Positions 44,659-52,571 of a stretch of DNA of 64,000 nucleotides are shown here, piece after piece. How positions within the stretch are numbered: the stretch's first letter is position 1; every line of letters starts with the position of its first letter. The stretch is taken from NCBI RefSeq assembly GCF_003696265.1, contig NZ_RFFH01000013.1, positions 104,255 to 168,254 on the forward strand, written 5' to 3'. A program made the translations under genes and the position numbers. A model generated the notes under the pieces. The model was not told the origin of the DNA. It searched no databases and saw only the letters and a program-made list of their open reading frames with translations. The DNA comes from Nocardia stercoris (GTDB lineage Bacteria; Actinomycetota; Actinomycetes; Mycobacteriales; Mycobacteriaceae).

Positions 44659-45000
44659 ATGGCCCCGGTGATCCCCGACGTGCTCGAGGAGTCCTGCACC
44701 ACCCGGCAGGCCCTGGAGCGGCTGTCCGCGAAGTGGCGCATCCTGCTGATCTACGCCCTGCTCGACGGCCCGCATCGGCCGTCGCGCCTGCGGCAGCGGC
44801 TGCCCGGCATCACACAGAAGGTGCTGACCGAGACGCTACGCGGCATGGAAGCCGACGGGCTGGTCGAGCGGCACGTGTACCAGGAGCGGGCACCCCAGCA
44901 CATCGAATACTCGCTGACCGCCCTGGGGCGATCGCTGGAGACCCCGCTGGCCGCGATCTGTGCCTGGGCCGCCGAGCATCCGGCGAGCGTCGGCGAATGA
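44659..45000 (+). CDS. HxlR-family winged-helix regulator
   Basis: Regulator of 113 residues, the normal size. It shows ESCTTRQALERLSAKWRILLIYALLDGPHRPSRLRQRLPGITQKVLTETLRGMEADGLVERHVY, the full HxlR/DUF24 wing with the conserved amino-terminal Cys (Cys13) that senses electrophiles or oxidants in several members. The divergent alpha/beta hydrolase gene is the obvious target. Confidence 0.93.
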   Translation: MAPVIPDVLEESCTTRQALERLSAKWRILLIYALLDGPHRPSRLRQRLPGITQKVLTETLRGMEADGLVERHVYQERAPQHIEYSLTALGRSLETPLAAICAWAAEHPASVGE

Positions 45001-45024
45001 CGATGATGGCCTGCCGGCCCGAGC

Positions 45025-45068
45025 GCACAATCATCACCTGTTTCGGCGAAATCGGCCGATGATCGTGC
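45025..45068. terminator. Possible bidirectional terminator between hxlR and the SDR gene
   Basis: Arms GCACAATCATC (45025-45035) and GATGATCGTGC (45058-45068) pair with one A-C mismatch around a 22-base loop, between two converging genes. Confidence 0.45.
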
Positions 45069-45083
45069 ACTCAGGCCGGGGAA

Positions 45084-46064
45084 CTACATCTGGCCGGATT
45101 CGACCAGGAACGAGATGAAGTCGCGCACGGACCGTTCCAGTGTGCGCGGGGTGTAGCCGAGCTCGTTCGCGGCCTTCGAGTGGTCGACCAGCGGCGACGC
45201 CAGCAGCGGGCCGAGGGCGGCCTTGGAGATGATGTCGGAGTTGAACTTCGCGCCGATCGGCTCGGCGATCGGCATGACCGCTTCGAGGGCGGACAGCGGA
45301 AGGCCCAGCAGCGGACCCCGCCGGCCCGCGGACCGGGCGCATTGGCGCATCCACTCGATGAGGTTCGCGAATTCGCCACCGAGCAGGTAGTTCTCGCCGG
45401 TGCGGCCCTTCTCCGCGGCCAGGATCATGCCGGCGGCGACGTCGCGGACGTCGACCAGGTCGAAGCCGACCCCGCTGATGAAGGCGGGAACCCGGCCCTT
45501 CGCGGCGCTGCGGGCCAAGCCGTTGAGGCGGGACAGGCGCGGCAGGTAGTCCGCGGGCCCCCAGATGCCGGTCGGGTTGCAGATGGTGGCGTCGAGGCCG
45601 TCGTCGATGACCTTGCGCAGTTCCTGCTCGCCCGCCCACTTGGAGCGGTCGTAGACGGGGATCTCGGGGTCGATCGAGCGGGGGGTGGCCTCGCTGAGTA
45701 CCTTGCCGCACTGCGCCTGGTCGAAGGCGTGCACCGAACTGAGGTGCACGAATCGCCGTACGCCGCAGTCCAGTGCGGCCCGCGCGACGGTGGCCACACC
45801 TTCGGTGTTGATCCGCCACGCGACCGGGTCCTGCATGCGGAGGGTGACCACGGCGACCAGGTGGTAGACCGTTTCGACGTCGGCGAACGCGGTGCGCATG
45901 GCGTTCGGGTCGAGGATGTCGGCGTTGACCCAGGTGACGGCGCTCGAGGTCGACCGCTGGTTGGCGACCCGGTCGATGGCGACCACTTCGTGACCGTCGC
46001 CGACCAGCTGGTCGACGAGGTTGGCTCCGACAAACCCGGCGGCACCGGTGACGGCCACTTTCAT
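45084..46064 (-). CDS. Extended SDR, 3-beta-hydroxysteroid dehydrogenase/epimerase type
   Basis: NAD(P)-dependent oxidoreductase of 326 residues. The Rossmann motif is VTGAAGFVGANLVDQL (TGxxGxxG), with the acidic cofactor residue in VVAIDRV, then the downstream HLSSVHAFD and the catalytic YDRSK (YxxxK). NPTGIWGPADYLPR and DVRDVAAGMILAAEKGR are typical of the 3-beta-HSD-like branch. Its start (46064) is divergent from a TetR gene across 152 bases that hold two inverted repeats. With the 5-alpha-reductase beyond the TetR gene, a steroid or terpenoid substrate is suggested; this is inference. Confidence 0.88.
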   Translation of the reverse strand: MKVAVTGAAGFVGANLVDQLVGDGHEVVAIDRVANQRSTSSAVTWVNADILDPNAMRTAFADVETVYHLVAVVTLRMQDPVAWRINTEGVATVARAALDCGVRRFVHLSSVHAFDQAQCGKVLSEATPRSIDPEIPVYDRSKWAGEQELRKVIDDGLDATICNPTGIWGPADYLPRLSRLNGLARSAAKGRVPAFISGVGFDLVDVRDVAAGMILAAEKGRTGENYLLGGEFANLIEWMRQCARSAGRRGPLLGLPLSALEAVMPIAEPIGAKFNSDIISKAALGPLLASPLVDHSKAANELGYTPRTLERSVRDFISFLVESGQM

Positions 46065-46162
46065 CTGAATCCTCCGTTGGACTTCCTGCGAAACGGCCGG
46101 GCGAGCGGTCGGTGGATCGACGCGATCGCTACCCTGTTCGTCCGGACCTGTGGTGCAGACTA

Positions 46163-46174
46163 CAAAGAACTTTG
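46163..46174. promoter_or_regulatory. Small inverted repeat in the SDR-tetR intergenic region
   Basis: CAAAG-AA-CTTTG, perfect 5-base arms, in the middle of the divergent region, 20 bases from the TAGAA-N4-TTCTA site. It could be a second operator or part of the promoter. Confidence 0.35.
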
Positions 46175-46193
46175 GGTCCACACAACTTTTTGA

Positions 46194-46207
46194 TAGAACT
46201 AATTCTA
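46194..46207. promoter_or_regulatory. TetR operator candidate, copy 1 (TAGAA-N4-TTCTA)
   Basis: TAGAACTAATTCTA lies 10 bases upstream of the TetR GTG. The same TAGAA-N4-TTCTA design recurs upstream of the 5-alpha-reductase gene at 47634-47647. The form is one base away from the TnnAACnnGTTnnA operator of the steroid repressor KstR. Confidence 0.65.
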
Positions 46208-46216
46208 GGGGGTGCC

Positions 46217-46816
46217 GTGGTCGAATCGCGCAGAACGCGGAAGAAGCACGAGCTGCGGGAACGGATCCTCGAGGTCGCTATCCGGCAGGTCGGTGAGCGC
46301 GGGCTGGCGGCCACCACGGTCGGCTCGATCGCCGAAGAGGTGGACATCTCGCAGACCACCTTCTTCAACTACTTCCCGTCCAAGGCCGTCCTGGTCGAGG
46401 CGGTGATCGGCCGGCTGAGCGACCTGCTCGGCACGGTGCTCGCCGACGTCGGCTCGGGTGACGAGCCGGCGGCCGACAAGGTGCTCAAGCTGTTCGAGTT
46501 CGCGGCCAGCCTGACCACGACCCAGCATCGGGTGTTGCGGGACATCGTGATCGAGGTGGTCCACGAGTCGACGCTCAGCGAACGGCCCAGCGGGAATCTG
46601 TCTGCGCTGCACGAGAGCTATCGGACGGTGCTCGCGGACGGCCAGCGCGCCGGCGAAATCCGGGTCGACCTGGACGCGACGATCCTCGCCGACGTCGTGA
46701 TCGGGATGTTCACTTCGGTGTTCACCAACTGGGCCGACGATGTGGCATACCCGATCTCCGACCGGCTGAACACCTTCGGCAAGCTGGCGGTCGAGCTGGT
46801 CGCGCGCGGCGCCTAG
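46217..46816 (+). CDS. TetR-family regulator of the steroid-reductase module
   Basis: DNA-binding repressor of 199 residues. The helix-turn-helix is LRERILEVAIRQVGERGLAATTVGSIAEEVDISQTTFFNYFPSKAVLVEAVI, TetR consensus. GTG 46217 follows AGGGGG. Its stop (TAG) overlaps the 5-alpha-reductase stop on the opposite strand in the shared CTAG. Matching 14-base dyads occur upstream of this gene and of the reductase gene, so it probably represses itself, the SDR and the reductase. It is not the KstR orthologue by sequence. Confidence 0.92.
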   Translation: MVESRRTRKKHELRERILEVAIRQVGERGLAATTVGSIAEEVDISQTTFFNYFPSKAVLVEAVIGRLSDLLGTVLADVGSGDEPAADKVLKLFEFAASLTTTQHRVLRDIVIEVVHESTLSERPSGNLSALHESYRTVLADGQRAGEIRVDLDATILADVVIGMFTSVFTNWADDVAYPISDRLNTFGKLAVELVARGA

Positions 46817-47604
46817 ATCACGAAGGGGATCAACGCTTTCCGGTCGGCCGGGTAGTCGGGGAACTTGTCCCGGTACCACTTGTGGGTGGCGAAGGCGCGG
46901 GGCACGAGATTGCCCGCGGTGATCAGCAGGATGACCACGCCGGGCAGCGACCAGGTCAGCAGCGCGAACCCGCTCCACGCGATCAGCTCGCCGAGATATG
47001 TAGGGCTGCTGACGAATCGGTAGCCGCCGCCGAACGGGATGCGGTACTCGGTGGCGCCGGGGTTCGCCTTGTCGCGCAGGTTGCGCACGATCGATTCCGA
47101 GGACACCAGTAGCGCGAATCCGCACAGGTAGACGACCAGGCCGCCGAGGAAACGTGGGTCGGTGAGCCAGGCCGAGCTGTACCGGTGCAGGTAGTCGTTG
47201 CTGAACATCGCGCCGTTGAGGTAGCCGTGCACGCAGGTCACGAACATGCCCATGCCCAGCACCGACACGTTGAAGCTGGTCGTTTTTCCGGGCACCTGCC
47301 GGATCGAGAGTGGGAAGAACCAGCCGCGATTGGCGTAGTGCAGCACCCAGATCGCCGCCAGCACCGGCGACGCGCCCTCGAACCGATGCGGCCCGGTCAG
47401 GTAGAACACCGCGAACACCACCGTCGCCGGGATCTCCATCAACCACCACCCGAGCTTCGGGTTGAGGTTGAATCCCAGTTTGGCGGTGGCGAACCGCCCG
47501 TACGGGCTCTGGCCGAACAGGCCGCCGATCAGCACGAACGCCGCGAACCCGAAGGCGATCGTGAGGATCGTGTCGTACGTGGTGTTACCCGTGTACCAAT
47601 GCAT
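46813..47604 (-). CDS. 3-oxo-5-alpha-steroid 4-dehydrogenase (SRD5A) family protein
   Basis: Integral membrane reductase of 263 residues, nearly the length of human SRD5A1. The carboxy half shows the family block PFGGGYRFVSSPTYLGELIAWSGFALLTWSLPG and the closing KWYRDKFPDYPADRKALIPF, which contain the NADPH-binding residues and match my memory of the animal enzymes closely. About six hydrophobic helices precede and surround it. It would saturate the 4,5 double bond of a 3-oxo-4-ene steroid or a related enone. ATG 47604 is preceded by a dyad matching that of the adjacent TetR gene. Confidence 0.9.
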   Translation of the reverse strand: MHWYTGNTTYDTILTIAFGFAAFVLIGGLFGQSPYGRFATAKLGFNLNPKLGWWLMEIPATVVFAVFYLTGPHRFEGASPVLAAIWVLHYANRGWFFPLSIRQVPGKTTSFNVSVLGMGMFVTCVHGYLNGAMFSNDYLHRYSSAWLTDPRFLGGLVVYLCGFALLVSSESIVRNLRDKANPGATEYRIPFGGGYRFVSSPTYLGELIAWSGFALLTWSLPGVVILLITAGNLVPRAFATHKWYRDKFPDYPADRKALIPFVI

Positions 47605-47631
47605 CGGGGGTCCTTCGGCGGTGGTGCGAAA

Positions 47632-47649
47632 ACTAGAACGATTTCTAGT
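47632..47649. promoter_or_regulatory. TetR operator candidate, copy 2
   Basis: ACTAGAA-CGAT-TTCTAGT, perfect 7-base arms, 28 bases upstream of the 5-alpha-reductase ATG. The core TAGAA-N4-TTCTA is the same as at 46194. Confidence 0.7.
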
Positions 47650-48020
47650 AATACCACGGGGGTCGGCTTGCCATGGTGCGTTTCGGGGCGCGTCCGACCT
47701 CCCCCTGCGCCGCGTTCGTCCCGCGGTTGGACGATGCGAGCCGCCGAATCCGCTGGGCACTCGGCGACACCGGCGGGCCGCTACGGGTCGGATGCGTGGG
47801 CGCGCAGAAGTTTCGGTCACCCGGTGGCCGCACGCCGACGACCCACCGGCGGCCTCGCGGGGGAGCGGCTCGGCCGGGCGGGGCTCGGGTGGCGAGCGGC
47901 GGCGCCGTAATTCGCGCAACCGAACCCGACGTGTTACGTTATCCGGTTGCGCTCCAACAGAATTCGGACCGGTTGGAGCGCACAACCACCACTTCGAATC
48001 GCACCAGACCTGAAGGAAAC
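47650..48020. other. 370-base gap with no recognisable gene
   Basis: Lies between the divergent reductase and the septum-formation-like gene. Open frames here look like composition shadows. The last 100 bases before 48021 (AT-richer, ...acgtgttacgttatccgg...) probably contain the rightward promoter. Nothing else stands out. Confidence 0.45.
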
Positions 48021-48659
48021 GTGTTGCGTCACCCCGCCCTCACCACCATGTTCGCCGGCACCGCCGCGCTGGTCGCCATCGTCGCGCCGGCCGCCACGGC
48101 CGACCCGCTGACCGGGTCCGCCGCCGCCGGCGCCGGATCGGTCGAGGTACTCCCGCTCGCCGTCGCCGGTTCCGCCGACGGCGGGCCGCTGGCCGCCGCC
48201 GGGTCCGCCGCCGCGGGCTCCGTCGTCGCGCCGATCGTGCTCCCCATCCTCGGCTCGGTGGCGGCCGGCGCGTTCACCGCCCCGCCCGCCCCCGACCTGC
48301 CGGCGGCACCCGTCACCCCGCCCGCACCGACCACGGACGGCATCACCTACGACTGGAACCAGTTCGAATCATTGAGTGCCGGTGACTGTTTCACCGGCCA
48401 CTCGGACGGCACGATCACGGTGACCTCCTGCACCCGGCCGCACACCAACCAGGTCTACGCCGTGCTGCACTCCGACGCTACCGACGTCGACGCGCTCGAC
48501 CTGTGCGATGCCACCGCGAGGCGGACGCACTCGATCCGCTCCACGGTCCCCAGCGATTTCGATATCGAGGCCTACTTTTCGGTGACCCGCACCGACAAGG
48601 TCGTCTGCACGGTCGCCGCGCCGGACGGCAGCACCTACCACGCGTCGTACGTGGGCTGA
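48021..48659 (+). CDS. Secreted protein with septum-formation domain
   Basis: Exported protein of 212 residues. A signal peptide (MLRHPALTTMFAGTAALVAIVAPAATA) is followed by an Ala/Gly low-complexity hydrophobic region, then a Pro-rich hinge near 95-112. The carboxy domain has LSAGDCFTG, TVTSCTRPHTNQVYAVL and LDLCDATARR, the pattern of the actinobacterial septum-formation domain with three or four conserved Cys that probably form disulphides. GTG 48021 follows AAGGAA; TTG 48024 is possible. The name of the domain is historical; a role in division is not established. Confidence 0.78.
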   Translation: MLRHPALTTMFAGTAALVAIVAPAATADPLTGSAAAGAGSVEVLPLAVAGSADGGPLAAAGSAAAGSVVAPIVLPILGSVAAGAFTAPPAPDLPAAPVTPPAPTTDGITYDWNQFESLSAGDCFTGHSDGTITVTSCTRPHTNQVYAVLHSDATDVDALDLCDATARRTHSIRSTVPSDFDIEAYFSVTRTDKVVCTVAAPDGSTYHASYVG

Positions 48660-48688
48660 GCGAACCACATCCGGGCAGCACGAATCCG

Positions 48689-48720
48689 GGGCCGGCACCG
48701 CGTGACAGCAGTGCCGGCCC
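48689..48720 (+). terminator. Hairpin after the septum-formation-like gene
   Basis: Perfect 10-base arms GGGCCGGCAC (48689-48698) and GTGCCGGCCC (48711-48720), 12-base loop, 30 bases after the stop. Confidence 0.7.
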
Positions 48721-48893
48721 TATGCCCGCGCAGGTCGTCGTCCTGGGCGCCCAAGGCACACTTCTGCGGGGTGACCGCACCGGCGGCAGTTGTCCGCCTG
48801 GCCATCGGAGGCTTCGCGCGACACCGGACGATCGGTCCCGCGGTCCGATCGTCTGCGGCCGAACACCCCTGCGCCTGATTCGCCTGTGCCGCT

Positions 48894-50366
48894 TCAGTTT
48901 CGAGCGGCCGAGGCCCCCGCGCGCCGGCCGAAGAAGCTGCCGTCGCCGAGCGAGGCGCCGCTGACGTAGCCGCCGGCCGAGATCCCCGCGGTGCAGCGGC
49001 CCGCCGCGAACAGGCCGGGGATCGGGTCGCCCGAGACGTGCAGGACCTCGGAGTCGACGCTGGTGCGCAGGCCGCCGAGCGTGAATCCGCCTGTCATGCC
49101 GCGCAAGTCGATCGCGGCGACCGGTGAACCGATGGGTGCGACCCATTCGGGCTTCTTACCCAGCAGCGGGTCTTCGCCGTTCGCGGCGTGTGTGTTGTAC
49201 ACCTCGACCGTGGTCTGCAGGGACCCGGCAGGCAATCCCATTTCGGCCTCGAGTTCGGTGACGGTCTCGCACACCCAGGTGGGCGGCATGCGCAGCATCG
49301 GGGTCGCGGTGGGGCGGGTCAGGCCCTCCTCGTAGGCGGCCTGGTCGATGACCAGGAACGCCTGATTGTCGTTGCGCAGCAACGTCGCCTGGCCGACGTG
49401 ACCCGGGTAGGTGTCCTCGGGGACGTAGCGCTGACCGCGGCCGTTGACCAGGATGCCGCGGATGAACAGCTGCGGATCGCAGAAGAAGGCGACCTCGGTC
49501 GCGTCCATGTGCGCCAGATCCGCGCCGAGCGCCTGCGCCATCCGGATCGCGCGGCCGTCGTGCTCCTCGATCGAGGCCGCCGGCCGGCCCGCGATCCGCG
49601 GCGCGAAGGCCTCCACCATCGCGCCGTTGTAGGCGAAACTGCCGGTCGCCAGCACCACACCGGTGCGGGCCCGCACCGCGACCGTCTTGCCGTACTGTTT
49701 CGCGACCAGCCCGGTTACCCGGCCGTCGGCGTCCACGACCAGCGTCTGTACCCGCACGTCGTACACGGCTTCGACGCCGAGCTCGATCGCCTTGTCCACC
49801 AACGGTTTCATCAGCATGTAGCCGCCGCCGCGCTCTCCGTTGGACTGCTTGTCCGCCATCTGCGGCACGTGCCCGCGCGGCGCCGGGCGGGCGATCGTGT
49901 TGAACGGTGCGGAGTTCTCGCCGCCGCTGTACATCAGCCCCGCATCCGTCGGCGGCTCCCAGCCGGGCTCACCCCAGAACTCGGCCTTGAACGGGACCCC
50001 GATCTCGTCGGCCAGCCACCGATAGTGGTCGACGCTGCCCTCGCAGTAGAGGTCGATCTTCGCCTCGTCCGCGCCGGGACCCAGCGCCGCTTTCAGGAAC
50101 GCCTGCATATCCGCCACGGAGTCTTCGAAACCGCACGCGGTCTGCAGTGGCGTGCCACCGCCCAGATAGACGAACCCGCCGGCCATCGCGGCCGCCCCGC
50201 CCCACCCGCTGGTCCGTTCCAGCACCAGGACCTGCGCACCCGCGGTCGCGGCCGCGACCGCGGCGGACGCACCGGCGACACCGAAACCGGCGACGACGAC
50301 GTCGGCTTCGTAGTCCCAGCGGGCAATCCGGTCGGCGGGAATCGGGCGGATCGAGGGGTCGGACAT
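48894..50366 (-). CDS. FAD-dependent fumarate reductase/ketosteroid dehydrogenase-type flavoprotein
   Basis: Flavoprotein of 490 residues. The ADP-binding motif is DVVVAGFGVAGASAAVAAATAGAQVLVLE, followed by GGAAAMAGGFVYLGGG. The carboxy FAD-contact block is GLFAAGRCTAGISAGGYVSGASLGDGSFFGRRAG. The layout is that of the FAD_binding_2 superfamily, which includes fumarate reductase flavoproteins and 3-ketosteroid dehydrogenases. Catalytic Tyr or Arg residues cannot be assigned by eye. The start, ATG 50366, is set by the first strand. The gene lies 107 bases downstream of the caspase gene on the same strand; there may be read-through. Confidence 0.88.
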   Translation of the reverse strand: MSDPSIRPIPADRIARWDYEADVVVAGFGVAGASAAVAAATAGAQVLVLERTSGWGGAAAMAGGFVYLGGGTPLQTACGFEDSVADMQAFLKAALGPGADEAKIDLYCEGSVDHYRWLADEIGVPFKAEFWGEPGWEPPTDAGLMYSGGENSAPFNTIARPAPRGHVPQMADKQSNGERGGGYMLMKPLVDKAIELGVEAVYDVRVQTLVVDADGRVTGLVAKQYGKTVAVRARTGVVLATGSFAYNGAMVEAFAPRIAGRPAASIEEHDGRAIRMAQALGADLAHMDATEVAFFCDPQLFIRGILVNGRGQRYVPEDTYPGHVGQATLLRNDNQAFLVIDQAAYEEGLTRPTATPMLRMPPTWVCETVTELEAEMGLPAGSLQTTVEVYNTHAANGEDPLLGKKPEWVAPIGSPVAAIDLRGMTGGFTLGGLRTSVDSEVLHVSGDPIPGLFAAGRCTAGISAGGYVSGASLGDGSFFGRRAGASAARN

Positions 50367-50472
50367 AGCGGTTCCTTTCACGACGCTGTGACACTCCGAT
50401 CTACTCCGGGTGCACGGCGTCGGGTGCCGAGGAGTCCGCTCAGCGGGAACAAAATGCCCGGCGGCGTGCAGC

Positions 50473-51810
50473 TCAGAACTCCTCGGCGAGGCGGCGCCAC
50501 CAGCGGCGGGCGCGGATCGCGCCGCGAACCAGCTCGTGGACGCTGGAATCGAATGCGTCCCTGGATATTTCGTCGGCTTCGCGTTCGCCGGGCCAGTACA
50601 CGACCCAGCTGCCCGGCTTTCCCCGTACCCGAGCGGGGGACATGCCACCCATGAAGGGCTGCCAGCCCCGCCGGGCCGGTACCGCGCGCCGGTCGCCGAA
50701 CATGTTCAGCGTGGTGAGCGGGAAGTCCGTGCGGGACACGATGAGACCGGCCTCGTCGGGTGCGAGCAGGGTCGACTGGTCGCCGTGGGAATTCCACTTG
50801 TCCGGGTCGGTGGACGCGACGGCCAGCACCGGAACTCCGTTGGGGCACCGGCCGACACCGGAGGAGTGGTTGCCGCCCGGGCACAGGCTGGCCTCCCACA
50901 CCGGCTCCGACCGGGACGTGAACCGGCGATCGATGCTCGAATGGTCGACCGACCACCGGGGGAAACCGGACAGAGCCGCGGACAGCGCGTGCTCGACCTC
51001 GACCAGCCACCGCATCGCGTCCGGATTCGGCGCTTTCGCGACCGGACGCACGGCGGGGATCGGTGCGCGCGGCGCCGCGGTCCCGAACCCCGGGTTCGCC
51101 GCCAGCACGAGACCGGCCGCGGTGCCGTCGGCGCGGAACCGGGGGGTCGGCAGGCCCGACGCCGCCAGCTGATGGTGCACCTCCGTGGCGACCTCACCGA
51201 GCAGCAGCGGCTCGGATCCGCCGGGCACACCCTGGCGCAGAGTCCGCAGCAGCGCGTCGGTGAAGGCCGTGTTCCGCAGGCCGGGCGGTGCCAGGCTCGG
51301 CAGGTCCGCGGCACTCGACGCGAGGGTGTACGCGCCGCGCACCTCCAACTGCCCGGCCACGAGCGCGCCGGGATCGGCCATACCGTGCCCGATGGCCCGG
51401 CCGGAGAAGCAGCAGTCGAGCACGACCACCTTCACCCGGGCCCGGGACCGGCTCAGAATCTGGCGGACCCGAGAGAACGCGAGCGCGGTTTCCGGGACCG
51501 CGTCCGGGTCGCTCTCGGTGACCGCCAGATGGAGTTGCTGCTGCTCGTCCAGCAGCCCGTGACCGCTGTAGTAGAACAGCAGCACGTCGAGCTCGTCGGC
51601 CGTCGCAGCCTGCAGCAGTCGGCTCAACTGTCCGGGGCGTTCCGGGTTCGGCACCGTCTCGATGCCGGCGACGAAATTCGGGTCGTGCAACGACTTCAGC
51701 GTCGCCTCGAGGTCTGTGAGGTTCGCGGCAACGGAGTCGAGGGCGGGCAGGTGGTCGTAGCTGCTGGTCCCGGCGAGCACGATCCGCGTTCGGGGTGAGT
51801 TCAGCTCCAC
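50473..51810 (-). CDS. Caspase-family (C14) peptidase effector
   Basis: Caspase-like cysteine peptidase of 445 residues. Residues 1-240 are the caspase-hemoglobinase fold: the opening RIVLAGTSSYDHLPALDSV, catalytic His84 in LLFYYSGHG, and catalytic Cys134 in VVLDCCFSG, followed by TLASSAADLPS. Residues 250-445 are a separate Trp-rich carboxy region (RWLVEVEHALSAAL, PGGNHSSGVGRCPNGVPVLAVASTD, SWVVYWPGEREADE) that I do not recognise. Start GTG 51810. It begins four bases after the stop of an EACC1-like gene. In actinobacteria, caspases paired with EACC1 belong to predicted conflict (anti-phage or self-kill) systems, where caspase activation would cleave cellular targets. No NTPase sensor is encoded next to it. 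Confidence 0.92.
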   Translation of the reverse strand: MELNSPRTRIVLAGTSSYDHLPALDSVAANLTDLEATLKSLHDPNFVAGIETVPNPERPGQLSRLLQAATADELDVLLFYYSGHGLLDEQQQLHLAVTESDPDAVPETALAFSRVRQILSRSRARVKVVVLDCCFSGRAIGHGMADPGALVAGQLEVRGAYTLASSAADLPSLAPPGLRNTAFTDALLRTLRQGVPGGSEPLLLGEVATEVHHQLAASGLPTPRFRADGTAAGLVLAANPGFGTAAPRAPIPAVRPVAKAPNPDAMRWLVEVEHALSAALSGFPRWSVDHSSIDRRFTSRSEPVWEASLCPGGNHSSGVGRCPNGVPVLAVASTDPDKWNSHGDQSTLLAPDEAGLIVSRTDFPLTTLNMFGDRRAVPARRGWQPFMGGMSPARVRGKPGSWVVYWPGEREADEISRDAFDSSVHELVRGAIRARRWWRRLAEEF

Positions 51811-51814
51811 GGGA

Positions 51815-52174
51815 TCAGTCGGCGGCTTCGCCGAGCGCGGTGCGCAGGGTCTCGACCAGGCTGTCGTCGCTGTGCAGTCCCGATGCCGTGACCTTGACCT
51901 TGCGCCGGCCCTTGGCCCCGCTGACCTCCACCACCAGATTGCGCCGGCGGCTGCGCAACCACACCGCGAGCGAGGCGGCGATCGCGCCCAGATCGACCTT
52001 GGTGTCGACGGCGATCTGCAGTGTGTCGCTCAACGCGCCCATCCGGCCGGGTTCCAGTGGAACCGGGCTGATCCGCGCCGACACGACCCCGGCGACCGGC
52101 TCGTCGGACATCCATTGCGCCAGCAGGGGAAGCCCGTCCGGATCGCCGGTGAGCGTGATCTCGAAGCCGCCCAT
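51815..52174 (-). CDS. EACC1 (effector-associated constant component 1) family protein
   Basis: Small protein of 119 residues with the EACC1 pattern: an opening strand FEITLTGD, loop, DTLQIAVDTKVDLGAIAASLAVWLRSRRRNLVVEV, then KVKVTASGLHSDDSLVETLRTAL. The central segment (an acidic helix ending in WL followed by a basic strand) is typical. EACC1 proteins are recurrent partners of caspase, trypsin and other effectors in multicellular bacteria; they are thought to link sensing to effector activation. It is the first gene of a two-gene operon with the caspase. The 119-residue length is normal for the family. Confidence 0.8.
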   Translation of the reverse strand: MGGFEITLTGDPDGLPLLAQWMSDEPVAGVVSARISPVPLEPGRMGALSDTLQIAVDTKVDLGAIAASLAVWLRSRRRNLVVEVSGAKGRRKVKVTASGLHSDDSLVETLRTALGEAAD

Positions 52175-52571
52175 CTCGCGTTCTGCCTTTCGACGTCGGA
52201 GCCCTGCGCGCGGACATACACATTGTCACGGCAGATGTGCTTGCGCGCCCGTTGTTTTCGCGGATCATGGACGCGGTCGGCGGGTGCGCGCGAGGATCCT
52301 GGCACGGCCGCGGTGTATCGGACCTGGCGCGACCGTGGAACATCGGCACGGTTGCCCGCACCAGTTCGGTTGCACCGGAATCGATCCGGGCACTGTTCGC
52401 CGATGCCGGACCGCTGTGTCGGAAAGGGCGACGGCAGAACGGTGACGGCCGCCTCGACGGCCCGGCCGGGCTTCGTGACCGTGCTCGGGCAGCGCGCGGC
52501 GGTGCTGCATTGTTCACTCGTGCATCTCAATACTGCAATGGCTTCGAGCCGGGCCGCGACCGGTAGCCGGT
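52175..52571. other. 397-base gap upstream of the EACC1-caspase operon
   Basis: Should contain the promoter of the caspase operon on the minus strand. One rightward frame of about 110 codons (52237-52566) has no ribosome site and shadow-like composition. The PaaX-type regulator gene ends at 52572 on the same strand, so weak read-through is possible. No other structure was seen. Confidence 0.45.

Noticed and set aside
52237..52566. A plus-strand frame of 109 codons upstream of the caspase operon
   Set aside because: It has no ribosome site and its composition looks like random GC-rich sequence; a third component of the caspase module would be expected on the same strand and close by.
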